Positions 47,289-56,383 are shown, numbered from the stretch's first letter. The stretch: 64,000 nucleotides of DNA from Mesorhizobium sp. (GCF_023954305.1 NZ_JAMLIG010000001.1:1984001-2048000); one strand, 5' to 3'. Notes: generated by a model from the sequence alone, not told the origin. A program made the numbers and translations.

Positions 47289-48323
47289 ATGGGTTTCAAG
47301 GTTGCGATCGTCGGCGCCACGGGAAATGTGGGCCGCGAAATGCTGAACATTCTGGAAGAGCGCGGCTTTCCGGCCGACGAGGTGGTGGCGCTCGCCTCGC
47401 GCCGCAGCCAGGGCACGGACGTGTCCTATGGCGACCGGACGCTGAAGGTGAAGGCGCTCGACAATTACGATTTCTCCGACACCGACATCTGCCTGATGTC
47501 CGCCGGCGGTGCGGTGTCGAAGGAATGGTCGCCGAAGATCGGCAAGCAGGGCTGCGTCGTTATCGACAACTCCTCGGCGTGGCGCTACGACCAGGACGTG
47601 CCGCTGATCGTACCGGAAGTGAACCCTGACGCGATCACCGGCTATACCAAGCGTAACATCATCGCCAATCCCAACTGTTCGACCGCGCAGATGCTGGTGG
47701 CGCTGAAGCCGCTGCATGATGCGGCGACGATCAAGCGCATCGTGGTGGCGACTTACCAGTCGGTGTCGGGTGCCGGCAAGGACGGCATGGACGAGCTGTT
47801 CACGCAGACCCGCGCCGTGTTCGTCGCCGATCCGGTCGAGGCGAAGAAGTTCACCAAGCGCATCGCCTTCAACGTCATTCCGCATATCGACGTGTTCATG
47901 GACGACGGCTCGACCAAGGAAGAGTGGAAGATGGTGGCCGAGACCAAGAAGATGCTCGACCCGAAGATCAAGGTAACGGCCACTTGCGTGCGCGTGCCGG
48001 TGTTCATCGGCCATTCCGAGGCGATCAACATCGAATTCGAGAAGCCGCTCAGCGCCGACGAAGCGCGTGACCTGCTGCGCGAGGCGCCGGGCTGTATCGT
48101 CATCGACAAGCGTGAGAACGGCGGCTACATCACGCCGATCGAGAGCGCCGGCGAGGACGCGACCTACATCTCCCGCATCCGCGAGGATTCGACCGTCGAG
48201 AACGGCCTCAACATCTGGGTCGTATCGGACAACCTGCGCAAGGGCGCCGCGCTCAACGCGGTGCAGATCGCGGAACTGATGATCGAGCGCGGTCTCTTGA
48301 AGCCGCGGGCCAAGGCCGCCTGA
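47289..48323 (+). CDS. asd: Aspartate-semialdehyde dehydrogenase
   Basis: 344 aa. Reduces beta-aspartyl phosphate with NADPH for Lys, Met, Thr and diaminopimelate. Rossmann motif VGATGNVGREML near residue 8; the catalytic Cys is in NPNCSTAQM (about residue 129); Gln/His of the substrate site in YQSVSGAGKDGMDEL and IPHIDVF. GGAGA before the ATG. Confidence 0.96.
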   Translation: MGFKVAIVGATGNVGREMLNILEERGFPADEVVALASRRSQGTDVSYGDRTLKVKALDNYDFSDTDICLMSAGGAVSKEWSPKIGKQGCVVIDNSSAWRYDQDVPLIVPEVNPDAITGYTKRNIIANPNCSTAQMLVALKPLHDAATIKRIVVATYQSVSGAGKDGMDELFTQTRAVFVADPVEAKKFTKRIAFNVIPHIDVFMDDGSTKEEWKMVAETKKMLDPKIKVTATCVRVPVFIGHSEAINIEFEKPLSADEARDLLREAPGCIVIDKRENGGYITPIESAGEDATYISRIREDSTVENGLNIWVVSDNLRKGAALNAVQIAELMIERGLLKPRAKAA

Positions 48324-48353
48324 TCGGCGACTACCGCGGCGGCTCGACGTGGC

Positions 48354-49052
48354 TCAGTCGACCGCCGCGATCTGCTCCGCCAGTTCGCCCAGATGCGCGA
48401 TCTTGCGGAAGCGGGGGTGGTTGGCGGGTTCCTCGGCGTGTTCCAGCACCCAAGTGAGTTCGTGCGGGACGAAGACGCCCCAGCCGCCGGCGTCGAGGGC
48501 CGGAAGCACGTCCGATTTCAGCGAGTTGCCGACCATCATCGCCCGCTCCGCTCCGTTGCCATGGCGGGCGAAGATGCGGCTGTACGTGTCCGGCTTCTTG
48601 TCCGAGACGATCTCGACGGCGTCGAAGAAATCGCCGAGCCCGGAGGCGGCGAGCTTGCGCTCCTGGTCGAACAGGTCGCCCTTGGTGATCATCACCAGCC
48701 GGTAGCTGCCGGCCAGCGCAGCAAGCGTCTCGCGCACATGCGGCAGGGTCTCGACCGGGTGGGACAGCATCTCGCGGCCGTTCTCGAGGATCGCCTGGAT
48801 GACGCTTGCCGGCGCACGGCCCTCGGTGACCTCGATCGCGGTCTCGATCATCGACAGCGTGAATCCCTTGATGCCGAAACCGTAGGCGGCGAGGTTCTTC
48901 CTTTCGGCGGCCAGCAGCCGCTCGACCAGATGGCCGGGTTCGGCATAGTCGGCCAGAAGCTCGGCGAAGCGGCGCTCGGTCAGGCGGAAGAACTGCTCGT
49001 TCTGCCAGAGCGTATCGTCGGCATCGAAGCCGATGGTGGTGAGGCTGGACAT
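48354..49052 (-). CDS. HAD superfamily hydrolase
   Basis: 232 aa. Motif I FDADDTLW (nucleophile Asp10, acid Asp12), motif II with Thr in MITKGDL, motif III SDKKPDTY and motif IV MVGNSLKSDV. Large cap domain (residues 20-100) of the C1 type. Substrate unknown. Convergent with asd. Confidence 0.88.
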   Translation of the reverse strand: MSSLTTIGFDADDTLWQNEQFFRLTERRFAELLADYAEPGHLVERLLAAERKNLAAYGFGIKGFTLSMIETAIEVTEGRAPASVIQAILENGREMLSHPVETLPHVRETLAALAGSYRLVMITKGDLFDQERKLAASGLGDFFDAVEIVSDKKPDTYSRIFARHGNGAERAMMVGNSLKSDVLPALDAGGWGVFVPHELTWVLEHAEEPANHPRFRKIAHLGELAEQIAAVD

Positions 49053-49152
49053 GACGATGTAGTCTCACCCGGGACCGACCCGCGTCAACAGCTTCCGGCG
49101 CCGGCCGGCATGGCCGGCGCGCCTTCGCGGAAGGCGCCACCCTCTCTCCGGG

Positions 49153-49446
49153 TCAGGCCCCGAGGAGGTCGTTCCTGGCCGCGATCGCGTGGGGCGCCAG
49201 CAAGTCGTCGACGAGCACGCCGCGGGCACGGGCATAGGCTTCGACGATGCCACGCGCCGTTTCCGGCTCGATCTCGCCCAGCAGCGCCGCGCGGCAGGCC
49301 CGCACGGCCACATTGTGCGCGGGGCCGTGTTCGAGCGGCGCAAGTTCATCGAGCGCCTGCAGGGCATCGGTGGCATTGTCGACATGTCGGGGGAACCCCA
49401 GACCGACGAACAGGGTCAGGGGACGTTCGAAAGCGGCACCATTCAT
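49153..49446 (-). CDS. DUF982 small protein
   Basis: 97 aa. Core LFVGLGFPRHVDNATDALQAL and GPAHNVAVRACRAALLGEI fit DUF982. GGAGG region before the ATG. Second member in the window; the two share only the family pattern, not close identity. Function unknown. Confidence 0.8.
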   Translation of the reverse strand: MNGAAFERPLTLFVGLGFPRHVDNATDALQALDELAPLEHGPAHNVAVRACRAALLGEIEPETARGIVEAYARARGVLVDDLLAPHAIAARNDLLGA

Positions 49447-49557
49447 CGCAAACCTCCTTTCGCGATCGGTCCAACGGAGCGGCTTTGACAGGGCCGGCCT
49501 TGGGCGCAGCCGGACAGGATTTTGGCATTCGATCGGCCGTCGTCAAGACCAGACGAA

Positions 49558-49581
49558 AACGGCGGGCCGAAGCCCGCCGTT
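49558..49581 (-). terminator. Intrinsic terminator of rpsP
   Basis: On the minus strand AACGGCGGGC-TTCG-GCCCGCCGTT then TT: a 10-bp stem with a UUCG loop, 22 bp past the rpsP stop. Confidence 0.85.
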
Positions 49582-49603
49582 CACATGTCCGAAATGGCGC
49601 GGA

Positions 49604-49978
49604 TTACTCGCCGGTCGCGGCGGCGAGCTTGGCGGCGGCCTCTTCCTGAGCCTTGGCCAGCAGCGCGGCGCGTTCCTGCGCCTTCTTGCCGGGCTTGGCT
49701 TTCTCGGGGTTGGAGCGGGCTTCGCGCTTGGCGATGCCGGCATCGTTGAGGAAGCGCAGCACGCGGTCGGTCGGCAGCGCGCCGTTGCCGAGCCAGTGGT
49801 TGATGCGGTCGGCGTCGAGCTTGACGCGCTCGGCCGAATCCTTCGGCAGCAGCGGGTTCCACGAGCCGACGGTCTCGATGAAGCGGCCGTCGCGCGGCGA
49901 ACGGACGTCGGCGATGACGACGTGGTAGTAGGGGCGCTTCTTGGAGCCCGCGCGGGCCAGTCTGATCTTCAGTGCCAT
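49604..49978 (-). CDS. rpsP: 30S ribosomal protein S16
   Basis: 124 aa. N-terminal MALKIRLARAGSKKRPYYHV is diagnostic. The C-terminal Lys/Glu/Ala-rich extension from about residue 80 is usual in alphaproteobacteria. GGAG 8 nt before the ATG. End of the ffh-GNAT-chorismate mutase-rpsP series; rimM and trmD, which often follow rpsP, are not here. Confidence 0.97.
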   Translation of the reverse strand: MALKIRLARAGSKKRPYYHVVIADVRSPRDGRFIETVGSWNPLLPKDSAERVKLDADRINHWLGNGALPTDRVLRFLNDAGIAKREARSNPEKAKPGKKAQERAALLAKAQEEAAAKLAAATGE

Positions 49979-50039
49979 GATGTTTTCTCCTGATGTCTCA
50001 CTGAGGGTTGCGGCCGCCAAGGGTTGGCATCTGGCCGGT

Positions 50040-50345
50040 TCATGCGCCGCTGGTGGCGGCGATCTGCTCGTGGTGACGGATGACTTCCTTCACCACGAAA
50101 TTGAGGAATTTTTCCGCGAAGTCCGGATCGAGATGGGCTTCCTTCGCCAGCCGGCGCAGGCGCGCGATCTGCTCGGCCTCGCGCGCCGGATCGGCCGGCG
50201 GCAGGCCATGCGTCGCCTTGAGCACGCCCACCGCCTGGGTGCAGCGGAACCGCTCGGCCAGCATGTGGATCAAGGCGGCGTCGATATTGTCGATCGAGGC
50301 GCGGTAGCCGGCCAGGATCTCGCGGGCGCGGTCGGTGTCGTTCAT
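50040..50345 (-). CDS. Chorismate mutase (AroQ class)
   Basis: 101 aa, all-helical type II chorismate mutase converting chorismate to prephenate. YRASIDNIDAALIHMLAERFRCTQAVGVLK carries the usual Arg/Asp/Lys pattern, then RLRRLAKEAHLDPDFAEKFL. Start at MNDTDRA overlaps the GNAT stop (ATGA). Cytoplasmic; no signal peptide. Confidence 0.92.
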   Translation of the reverse strand: MNDTDRAREILAGYRASIDNIDAALIHMLAERFRCTQAVGVLKATHGLPPADPAREAEQIARLRRLAKEAHLDPDFAEKFLNFVVKEVIRHHEQIAATSGA

Positions 50346-50875
50346 TGCATCCTCGCGAAATGGGCGCGGAATTCGGGCGGAGGCAGGTGGCGCCAGATCT
50401 CCAGCGCGCCGTAAGGCTTGACTTCGCACGCACCCTCGAAACGTGCGCCGAGCCGGCCGGCGAGCCGCATCGAGCGCTCGTTGCCGGGAAAGATCGCCGA
50501 CATGGCGGTCGTCCAGCCGAGCTGGTCGTAGGCGAAAGTGAGCGTGCGCGCGGCGGCTTCCGCCGCATAGCCACGGCCCTCGAATTCAGGCAGCACGGTC
50601 CAGCCGATCTCCGGCTCCGGCCAACCTTCCGGATAGGTCGGTCCGACGATCCCGACCGGAAGGCCGGTCGCCCTCTCGACGACGACGAACTTGCCGTAGC
50701 CGCGCAACGACCAGCAGCCTGCATAGGCGGCGATCCGCTTCCAGGTGGAGACGAGATCTTCCGGACCACCCACGAAGCGCGATGCTTCCGACGCGTAGAA
50801 GCCGGCAAAGGCCTCCACGTCGCCCGGCTGGAAGGCGCGGAGCGTGAGACGCGGCGTCTCGAGGGTGGGGATCAC
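50342..50875 (-). CDS. GNAT-family N-acetyltransferase (RimJ/RimL-like)
   Basis: 177 aa. LETPRLTLRAFQPGDVEAF at the N terminus, the acetyl-CoA loop EFEGRGYAAEAAARTLTFAYDQLG and NERSMRLAGRLGARFEG are typical of RimJ/RimL-type acetyltransferases. Substrate unknown. Coupled by 4-nt overlaps to ffh upstream and chorismate mutase downstream. Confidence 0.88.
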   Translation of the reverse strand: MIPTLETPRLTLRAFQPGDVEAFAGFYASEASRFVGGPEDLVSTWKRIAAYAGCWSLRGYGKFVVVERATGLPVGIVGPTYPEGWPEPEIGWTVLPEFEGRGYAAEAAARTLTFAYDQLGWTTAMSAIFPGNERSMRLAGRLGARFEGACEVKPYGALEIWRHLPPPEFRAHFARMQ

Positions 50876-52452
50876 TTCTTTGGCCCCTTGGGAAGGCCCG
50901 GCAGCCCGCCGAGGCCCGGCAGGCGCGGCATGCCGCCGAGGCCCGGTAGACCGCCGGGACCCGGAAGCCCGGGAAGACCCTTGGGCATGCCGCCGCCGAG
51001 GCCGGCGGCTTCAGCCTGCTTCTTCAGGGCTTCGAGCTGCTTGGGGTCCATGCTGGAGAGGTCGGGCATGCCGCCGCCGGGCATCATGCCGCCGAGGCCC
51101 ATCTTGCTGGCCAGCCCGCCCATCATGCCGCGCATCAAGCCGCCGCCTTTGCCCTTGCCGCCCATCGCCTTCATCATGTCGGCCATCTGGCGGTGCATTT
51201 TCAGCAGCTTGTTGATGGCGGCCGCGTCGGTGCCGGAGCCCTTGGCGATGCGCTGCTTGCGCGAGTGCTTGAGGAGGTCGGGATTGGCCCGCTCGGCCCT
51301 GGTCATCGACTGGATGATGGCGATCTGGCGGCCGAACATCTTGTCGTCCATGCCGGCGGCGGCCATCTTGTCCTTCATGCCGCCCATGCCCGGCATCAGG
51401 TTCATGATGCCGCCCATGCCGCCCATCTTCTGCATCTGGCGGAGCTGATCGGCGAGATCGTCCAGGTCGAACTTGCCGGCCTGCATTTTCTTTGCCATCG
51501 CCGCGGCCTTTTCCGCGTCGATGTTCTCGGCAGCCTTCTCGACGAGCGAGACGATGTCGCCCATGCCGAGGATGCGGTCGGCGATGCGCTTGGGATGGAA
51601 CTCCTCCAACGCGTCCATCTTCTCGCCGACGCCGATCAGCTTGACCGGCTTGCCGGTGACGGCGCGCATGGAGAGCGCGGCGCCGCCGCGGCCGTCGCCG
51701 TCCATGCGGGTGAGGACCAGGCCGGTGACGCCGACGCGGGTGTCGAAATTGCGGGCGAGGTTGACGGCGTCCTGGCCGGTCAGCGAATCGGCGACGAGCA
51801 GGATCTCGTGCGGCTTAGCGGCAGCCTTGATGTCGGCCATCTCGACCATCAGCGGCTCGTCGATATGGGTGCGGCCGGCGGTGTCGAGGATGACGACGTC
51901 GTAGCCGCCGAGGCGGCCGGCCTGCTCGGCGCGGCGGGCGATCTCGACCGGCGTCTGGCCGGGCACGATCGGCAGGGTCGTGACCTTCACCTGCTCGCCG
52001 AGCTGGCGCAACTGCTCCTGCGCGGCCGGGCGGCGCGTGTCGAGCGAGGCCATCAGCACCTTGCGGTTCTGCCGCTCGGTGAGGCGTTTGGCGATCTTGG
52101 CCGAGGTCGTGGTCTTGCCGGAGCCCTGCAGGCCGACCATCATGATGACGACGGGCGCGGGCGCGTTGAGATCGATGCCCTGGCCGTCGGTGCCGAGCAT
52201 GGCGACCAGCTCGTCATGGACGATCTTGACGACCATCTGGCCGGGCTTGATCGACTTCAGAACAGCGGCGCCGACCGACTTCTCGCGCACGCGGTCGGTG
52301 AAGGAGCGGACGACCTCGAGCGCGACGTCGGCCTCGAGCAGGGCGCGGCGCACCTCGCGGAGTGCTGCCGAGACATCGGCCTCCGACAGCGCGCCGCGGC
52401 CGGTCAGGCCGTTCAAGATGGAGCCAAGCCGCTCCTGGAGGGATTCGAACAT
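50872..52452 (-). CDS. ffh: Signal recognition particle GTPase Ffh
   Basis: 526 aa. N domain, G domain with GLQGSGKTTTSAKIA (G1), DTRRPAAQEQL, DTAGRTHIDEPLM (G3) and TRMDGDGRGGAAL (G4-5 region), then a Met-rich M domain with GKFDLDDLADQLRQMQKMGG. The C-terminal 90 or so residues form a Gly/Met/Pro-rich tail ending in repeated GLPGL-type units and PKGPKK, longer than E. coli Ffh. Start at MFESLQERLG; a longer frame upstream crosses the palindromic element and was rejected. Confidence 0.96.
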   Translation of the reverse strand: MFESLQERLGSILNGLTGRGALSEADVSAALREVRRALLEADVALEVVRSFTDRVREKSVGAAVLKSIKPGQMVVKIVHDELVAMLGTDGQGIDLNAPAPVVIMMVGLQGSGKTTTSAKIAKRLTERQNRKVLMASLDTRRPAAQEQLRQLGEQVKVTTLPIVPGQTPVEIARRAEQAGRLGGYDVVILDTAGRTHIDEPLMVEMADIKAAAKPHEILLVADSLTGQDAVNLARNFDTRVGVTGLVLTRMDGDGRGGAALSMRAVTGKPVKLIGVGEKMDALEEFHPKRIADRILGMGDIVSLVEKAAENIDAEKAAAMAKKMQAGKFDLDDLADQLRQMQKMGGMGGIMNLMPGMGGMKDKMAAAGMDDKMFGRQIAIIQSMTRAERANPDLLKHSRKQRIAKGSGTDAAAINKLLKMHRQMADMMKAMGGKGKGGGLMRGMMGGLASKMGLGGMMPGGGMPDLSSMDPKQLEALKKQAEAAGLGGGMPKGLPGLPGPGGLPGLGGMPRLPGLGGLPGLPKGPKK

Positions 52453-52795
52453 CCGGTTTCCTCGTTCCCGTTCATCAGGCGATGAGCGAGAGGTAGTGTT
52501 TCCGCCTGGCGGTTGAAACGCCGGGGACAGTTTACTTTTTTCCGCCTGCGATCCGTCTGTCGCAGGCACCGCCCCTCGGCGGAAAGAAAGTAAACTGTCC
52601 CCAGCACCAAGCGCCAAAGCCGAAAAGCACCCGGGGGCGCACAGCGCTGCCGGGTGTTGGCTTCCGGGATCGGTCCTGTTCAGGCGTCCCGGTCAGCGGC
52701 TCGGAGTGTCAACTCGTCGCGGAATTCGCGGGCTGTAGACAGGAAACGGCGTGCAGAGTCAAGTGAGAGGGCAAATCACAGGCGAGGAGGCAGCC
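52453..52795. other. 343-bp gap between ffh and the DUF2270 gene
   Basis: Holds the 80-bp inverted repeat at 52523-52602 and, on the right, a strong GAGGAGG ribosome site for the DUF2270 gene. Promoters of both divergent genes should be here. Nothing else recognised. Confidence 0.5.
52523..52602. repeat. 80-bp nested inverted repeat, REP/MITE-like
   Basis: Outer arms GGGGACAGTTTACTTTTTTC (52523-) and AAAGAAAGTAAACTGTCCCC (-52602) pair over about 24 bp with one extra base on the right; inner arms GCCTGCG and CGCAGGC pair around a 10-nt loop. Ends of the GGGGACAG/CTGTCCCC type are seen near REP-associated transposases (RAYT) in other bacteria; none is coded here. Probably a non-autonomous element. 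Confidence 0.7.
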
Positions 52796-53503
52796 ATGTC
52801 GCACGTTCAGCCCGGTCACGAAACCCTGGCGCCTACGCTGCTTCCCGGCACCCAGTCGGAAACCGTCACCGCGCTGGTGCACTACTACCGGGCGGAACTG
52901 GCGCGGATGGCAGGCTGGCGCGACCGCATCGACCGGACGAGCAACTGGGCGATCACCGTGGTCGCCGCCATGCTGTCCGTGTCGCTGTCGACACCGTCGT
53001 CGCATCACGGCGTCCTGCTGTTTGCCATGCTCCTCGTCCTGCTCCTGCTCTTCATCGAGGCGAGGAGATACCGGTTCTTCGATGTCTACCGCTCACGCGT
53101 CCGGCAATTCGAGCGCTACTACTTCGCCCAGATTCTGTCGCCGATGGAGGATTATTCCTCGAACTGGCAGCAGATCATGGGACAGAGCCTGCGCGAACCG
53201 GGGTTCCTCATCACGATGAGCGACGCCTTCGCGCGGCGAATACGGCGCAATTATATCTGGATGCTTCTCATCCTTCTGCTCGCCTGGGTGTTGAAGATCA
53301 TGAGCCCGCGCCTCCAGGACGAAGCTGAAAAGGTAGAGTTCGTGCGGTCCGTCGCGGATGCTGTCGCCAACGCAGCACTGGGTCCGATCCCCGGATGGGC
53401 GATCGTCGTGGCGGTCGGCCTCCTCTATGCGGTCCTGCTCTACGCATCGCTGCGCGGCGACGTCCGCTCGGGGGAATCGTCGTTCGGCGAAGTCCATGTC
53501 TGA
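52796..53503 (+). CDS. DUF2270 family membrane protein
   Basis: 235 aa with hydrophobic segments at about residues 48-63, 72-88, 156-172 and 203-220. RAELARMAGWRDRIDRTSNWAI and RRYRFFDVYRSRVRQFERYYF are family blocks. GAGGAGG lies about 7 nt before the ATG. Function unknown. Convergent with the DUF2248 gene, 5 nt apart. Confidence 0.85.
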   Translation: MSHVQPGHETLAPTLLPGTQSETVTALVHYYRAELARMAGWRDRIDRTSNWAITVVAAMLSVSLSTPSSHHGVLLFAMLLVLLLLFIEARRYRFFDVYRSRVRQFERYYFAQILSPMEDYSSNWQQIMGQSLREPGFLITMSDAFARRIRRNYIWMLLILLLAWVLKIMSPRLQDEAEKVEFVRSVADAVANAALGPIPGWAIVVAVGLLYAVLLYASLRGDVRSGESSFGEVHV

Positions 53504-53508
53504 AGGGC

Positions 53509-54540
53509 TTAGCTTCGACGGGACAGCAAATCGTCGACGAATGCCAGTTTCGCCGCGACGTTGGGCGAGATGACGAAGGGGTAGAGGTCGGGCAGGCCCA
53601 TGCAGCGGTTGATCGAGTTGGAGGCGTTGGAGAGCACGATCCAGCGCTTCAGCGTGCGGTCGAAGGAATCGGGCGGGGCTGCGTCGGCGCCCGCGGCGTC
53701 CGGCGTGTGCAGATGCTCTTCCTTCGTCTCCATCGCCGAGATCGACATGCCGAGCGCGTCGGCCATCTCGAGCGTGTCGACGATGTGCAGGTAGTGCGCC
53801 CAGGTCTCGGCCCAGTCCTCCCAGGGGTGGCTGGCGGCATAGGCGGTGATGTGGTTCTCCTGCCAACCGGGCGCCGGCGGGTTGGTGTAGTGAGCCTCCA
53901 GGGCCTGCTGGTAATCCGCGGTGTCGTCGCCGAACAGGTCGCGGAAGCGCCCGAGATTTTCCGGATCGTCGCGGATCAGGCGGTCCCAGTAGTAATGGCC
54001 GATCTCGTGGCGGAAATGGCCAAGGAGCGTGCGATATGTCTCGCCCATGGCGATGCGCCGCTGCTCGCGCTCGACCGAGTCTGCTTCCGCGACGTTGAGC
54101 GTGATGACGCCATTGTCGTGGCCGGTGAGGATCTTCTCGCCGCCCGGGCCGCCGCCGATCGGGTCGGCGAGAAAGTCGAAGGCGATGCCGGCTTCCTCGT
54201 CGGGCGACTGCTTGGGACGCACCTCGAGCCCGAAGGACAGGAGCGCGTAGATGAGCCGCCGCTTGGCCGCTTCGACGCGGATCCAGCGGTCCCGATTGCC
54301 CTCGATCGACAGGTCGGGGATGGTCTTGTTGAGCGCGCAGGCGCGGCAGAATGCCTGAGGGCCGGGCGCGCGCCAGTTGCACAGCGCCTCGTCGGCATTG
54401 GAGCAGGCGAAGGCGTCTCCACCCAGAAGAACGAAATCGGCCGCGTCGGGATCGTAGAGAACCTCGACGCCGCAGGCGAGGCAGCGCGAATTCTCGAAAT
54501 AGAGCCGCTGGCCGCAGGCCGGGCAGGAAAAGAGCTTCAC
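53509..54540 (-). CDS. Zinc-binding metallopeptidase-like protein (DUF2248 type)
   Basis: 343 aa. N-terminal zinc ribbon with Cys6, Cys9, Cys20 and Cys23 (CPACG, CLACG), then a second Cys group (46, 54, 65, 68). HEIGHYYW gives a zincin HExxH at residues 178-182. GTG start; the longer upstream frame is non-family. Cytoplasmic by the lack of a signal peptide. Target unknown. Confidence 0.85.
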   Translation of the reverse strand: MKLFSCPACGQRLYFENSRCLACGVEVLYDPDAADFVLLGGDAFACSNADEALCNWRAPGPQAFCRACALNKTIPDLSIEGNRDRWIRVEAAKRRLIYALLSFGLEVRPKQSPDEEAGIAFDFLADPIGGGPGGEKILTGHDNGVITLNVAEADSVEREQRRIAMGETYRTLLGHFRHEIGHYYWDRLIRDDPENLGRFRDLFGDDTADYQQALEAHYTNPPAPGWQENHITAYAASHPWEDWAETWAHYLHIVDTLEMADALGMSISAMETKEEHLHTPDAAGADAAPPDSFDRTLKRWIVLSNASNSINRCMGLPDLYPFVISPNVAAKLAFVDDLLSRRS

Positions 54541-54666
54541 GGCGGGAATCCGCTGGATGGAGGAAAAGACAGCCGCTGCAACGCAGACAATCGCGAAACG
54601 TTGCGGCGGGCAAACGAATTCCGCCGGGCCGATCGAGGCCCGGCGGAACATGTGTATCGCGCGCGA

Positions 54667-55338
54667 TCAGCGGACCACGTAGACGATCTTACGACTCTGC
54701 GGCTCGACCAGCACCGGCTGGCCGTTCACGTAGACGTAGCGGTACTCGTAGTCCGGCACCTCGGCGAGCGTCACCGTTTCCGGCAGGCTGGCGCCGACCA
54801 CGACTTCGCCGTCGAGATAGACGGGCTCGACCTGGTTCGAGCGGACATAGGTGACGACCTTGTCCGGGGGCGGCGAAGCGAGGCCTTCGGCCGTGCCGCC
54901 GATCGCCGCGCCCGCGACGCCGCCGACGACCGCGCCGATCGGGCCGCCGACGATGGCGCCGGCAATGGCGCCGGTCGCGCCGCCGGCCACGGCGCCGCCG
55001 CCGCCCTGGGGCTGCTCATAGGTGACGACCGGCACTTCGGCACGGCTCTCTGTCACGATCGCGGCGGTGCCGCCGCGGTCGATCGTCAGATAGTCCGAAT
55101 AGACCCAGCCGGGGCCGCCGGAGGTGCTGACCTGGCACCACTTGGAATTGTCGAGACAGCCGCTGAGGTCGGCCGGGCCGCCCGCCGGGATCATGCCGAT
55201 CACCGGGTATTGCGGGCCGGGACCGCCGCGAACATTGAGGTCCGTCGTGGCGGTGACGCCGCTCTGGGCCGACGCGATGCCGGTCGCGGCGGCGAAAGCG
55301 AACGCCGCCAGTGGAATTGCGTAGCGATGGATCATCAT
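54667..55338 (-). CDS. Exported SH3b-DUF1236 protein with central glycine zipper
   Basis: 223 aa. Signal peptide to about residue 24. SH3-like domain (TTDLNVRGGPGPQYPVIGMI, then WCQVSTSGGPGWVYSDYL), a Gly/Ala-rich stretch at about residues 112-150 with GxxxG spacing, and a C-terminal DUF1236 with YEYRYVYVNGQPVLVEP. SH3b domains often bind cell wall; the glycine zipper suggests membrane association. Function unknown. GGAG just before the ATG. Confidence 0.85.
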   Translation of the reverse strand: MMIHRYAIPLAAFAFAAATGIASAQSGVTATTDLNVRGGPGPQYPVIGMIPAGGPADLSGCLDNSKWCQVSTSGGPGWVYSDYLTIDRGGTAAIVTESRAEVPVVTYEQPQGGGGAVAGGATGAIAGAIVGGPIGAVVGGVAGAAIGGTAEGLASPPPDKVVTYVRSNQVEPVYLDGEVVVGASLPETVTLAEVPDYEYRYVYVNGQPVLVEPQSRKIVYVVR

Positions 55339-55548
55339 TCTCTCCTTTGGATTACCCCTTCGGAGCGGCAAACGGGGAGCGGGGGAGAATGTTCCGGGCA
55401 GGAGCGGCGGCGACGGCATCGCGCTGCGTAACAGCGCTGAAACAGACGCGCGATAACGCGACATTGAATGGCCGCAACTTCATCTTAACGGTGACAAAGC
55501 AGGTTCATGATGGCAGAAAACAGCGGAATCACGGGTTTGGAGAGATAC

Positions 55549-56343
55549 ATGGCGTTTCTTGCGCGGGGCGCGAAGCTTGTTTCGGGTATTGTTGTTGCAT
55601 GGGGCTTGGGCGTTGGCGCGGCGAATGCGGCAAGCTGCGGCAAGGATGCCAGCGGCTTCGAGGCATGGAAGCAATCCTTCGCTCAGCAGGCCAAGGCGGC
55701 GGGCGTGAAAAACAAGGGCCTGCAGGCTCTGGCCAGCGCCAAATATGCGACCGCGACGATCAAGGTCGACCGCGCCGTGAAGAAAGCCTTCAGCGGCGAC
55801 GTCAACTCGTTCATGAAGCGCCGCGGCGGCGCGACGATCATCTCGAAGGGACGATCGCTGAAAAAGGCGAACGCGGCCTTGTTTGCCGATATCGAGCGCC
55901 GCTACGGCGTTCCGCCCGGCCCGCTGCTGGCGATCTGGGGCATGGAGACCGGTTTCGGCGCGGCGATGGGCAACCAGAACACGGTGTCGGCGATCGTGAC
56001 CCTCGCTTATGACTGCCGCCGGCCCGACTTCTTCAACCCGCACGCCATCGCAGCGCTCAAGCTCGTCGACCGCGGCGTGCTGAGCGCCAGCTCGGTGGGC
56101 GCGGCACACGGCGAATTCGGCCACACGCAGTTCCTGCCCGGCAACGTGCTGAACTTCGGCGTCGGCAACATGAACCTGAAAGACAAGGCGACAGCGCTCG
56201 CGTCGACGGCCAACTTCCTGCGCGGACATGGCTATCGCGGCGGGCCGGCGAGCGCCAACCGCGGCGCGATCGCGGGCTGGAACTCGGCCTCGGTCTACCA
56301 GCAGGCGATCATCATCATGGCGGATGCGATCGACGCGGAGTAG
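55549..56343 (+). CDS. Lytic murein transglycosylase, MltB-like
   Basis: 264 aa from MAFLARGAK. Signal peptide to about residue 28. SLT2/MltB core with the catalytic Glu133 in IWGMETGFGAAMG, then GEFGHTQFLPGNVL. Shorter than E. coli MltB and without the C-terminal peptidoglycan-binding domain. GGAGAG 5 nt before the chosen ATG; an ATG 42 nt upstream would place residues before the signal peptide. Confidence 0.88.
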   Translation: MAFLARGAKLVSGIVVAWGLGVGAANAASCGKDASGFEAWKQSFAQQAKAAGVKNKGLQALASAKYATATIKVDRAVKKAFSGDVNSFMKRRGGATIISKGRSLKKANAALFADIERRYGVPPGPLLAIWGMETGFGAAMGNQNTVSAIVTLAYDCRRPDFFNPHAIAALKLVDRGVLSASSVGAAHGEFGHTQFLPGNVLNFGVGNMNLKDKATALASTANFLRGHGYRGGPASANRGAIAGWNSASVYQQAIIIMADAIDAE

Positions 56344-56383
56344 CCGTCCGACAGGGCTGCGCCCGGCGAGGCCGCTACCGGCG

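Noticed and set aside
53395..55431. Very long open frame on the plus strand (678 codons)
   Set aside because: Lies opposite the DUF2248 and DUF1236 genes; composition is that of a GC-rich antisense shadow and no family is seen.
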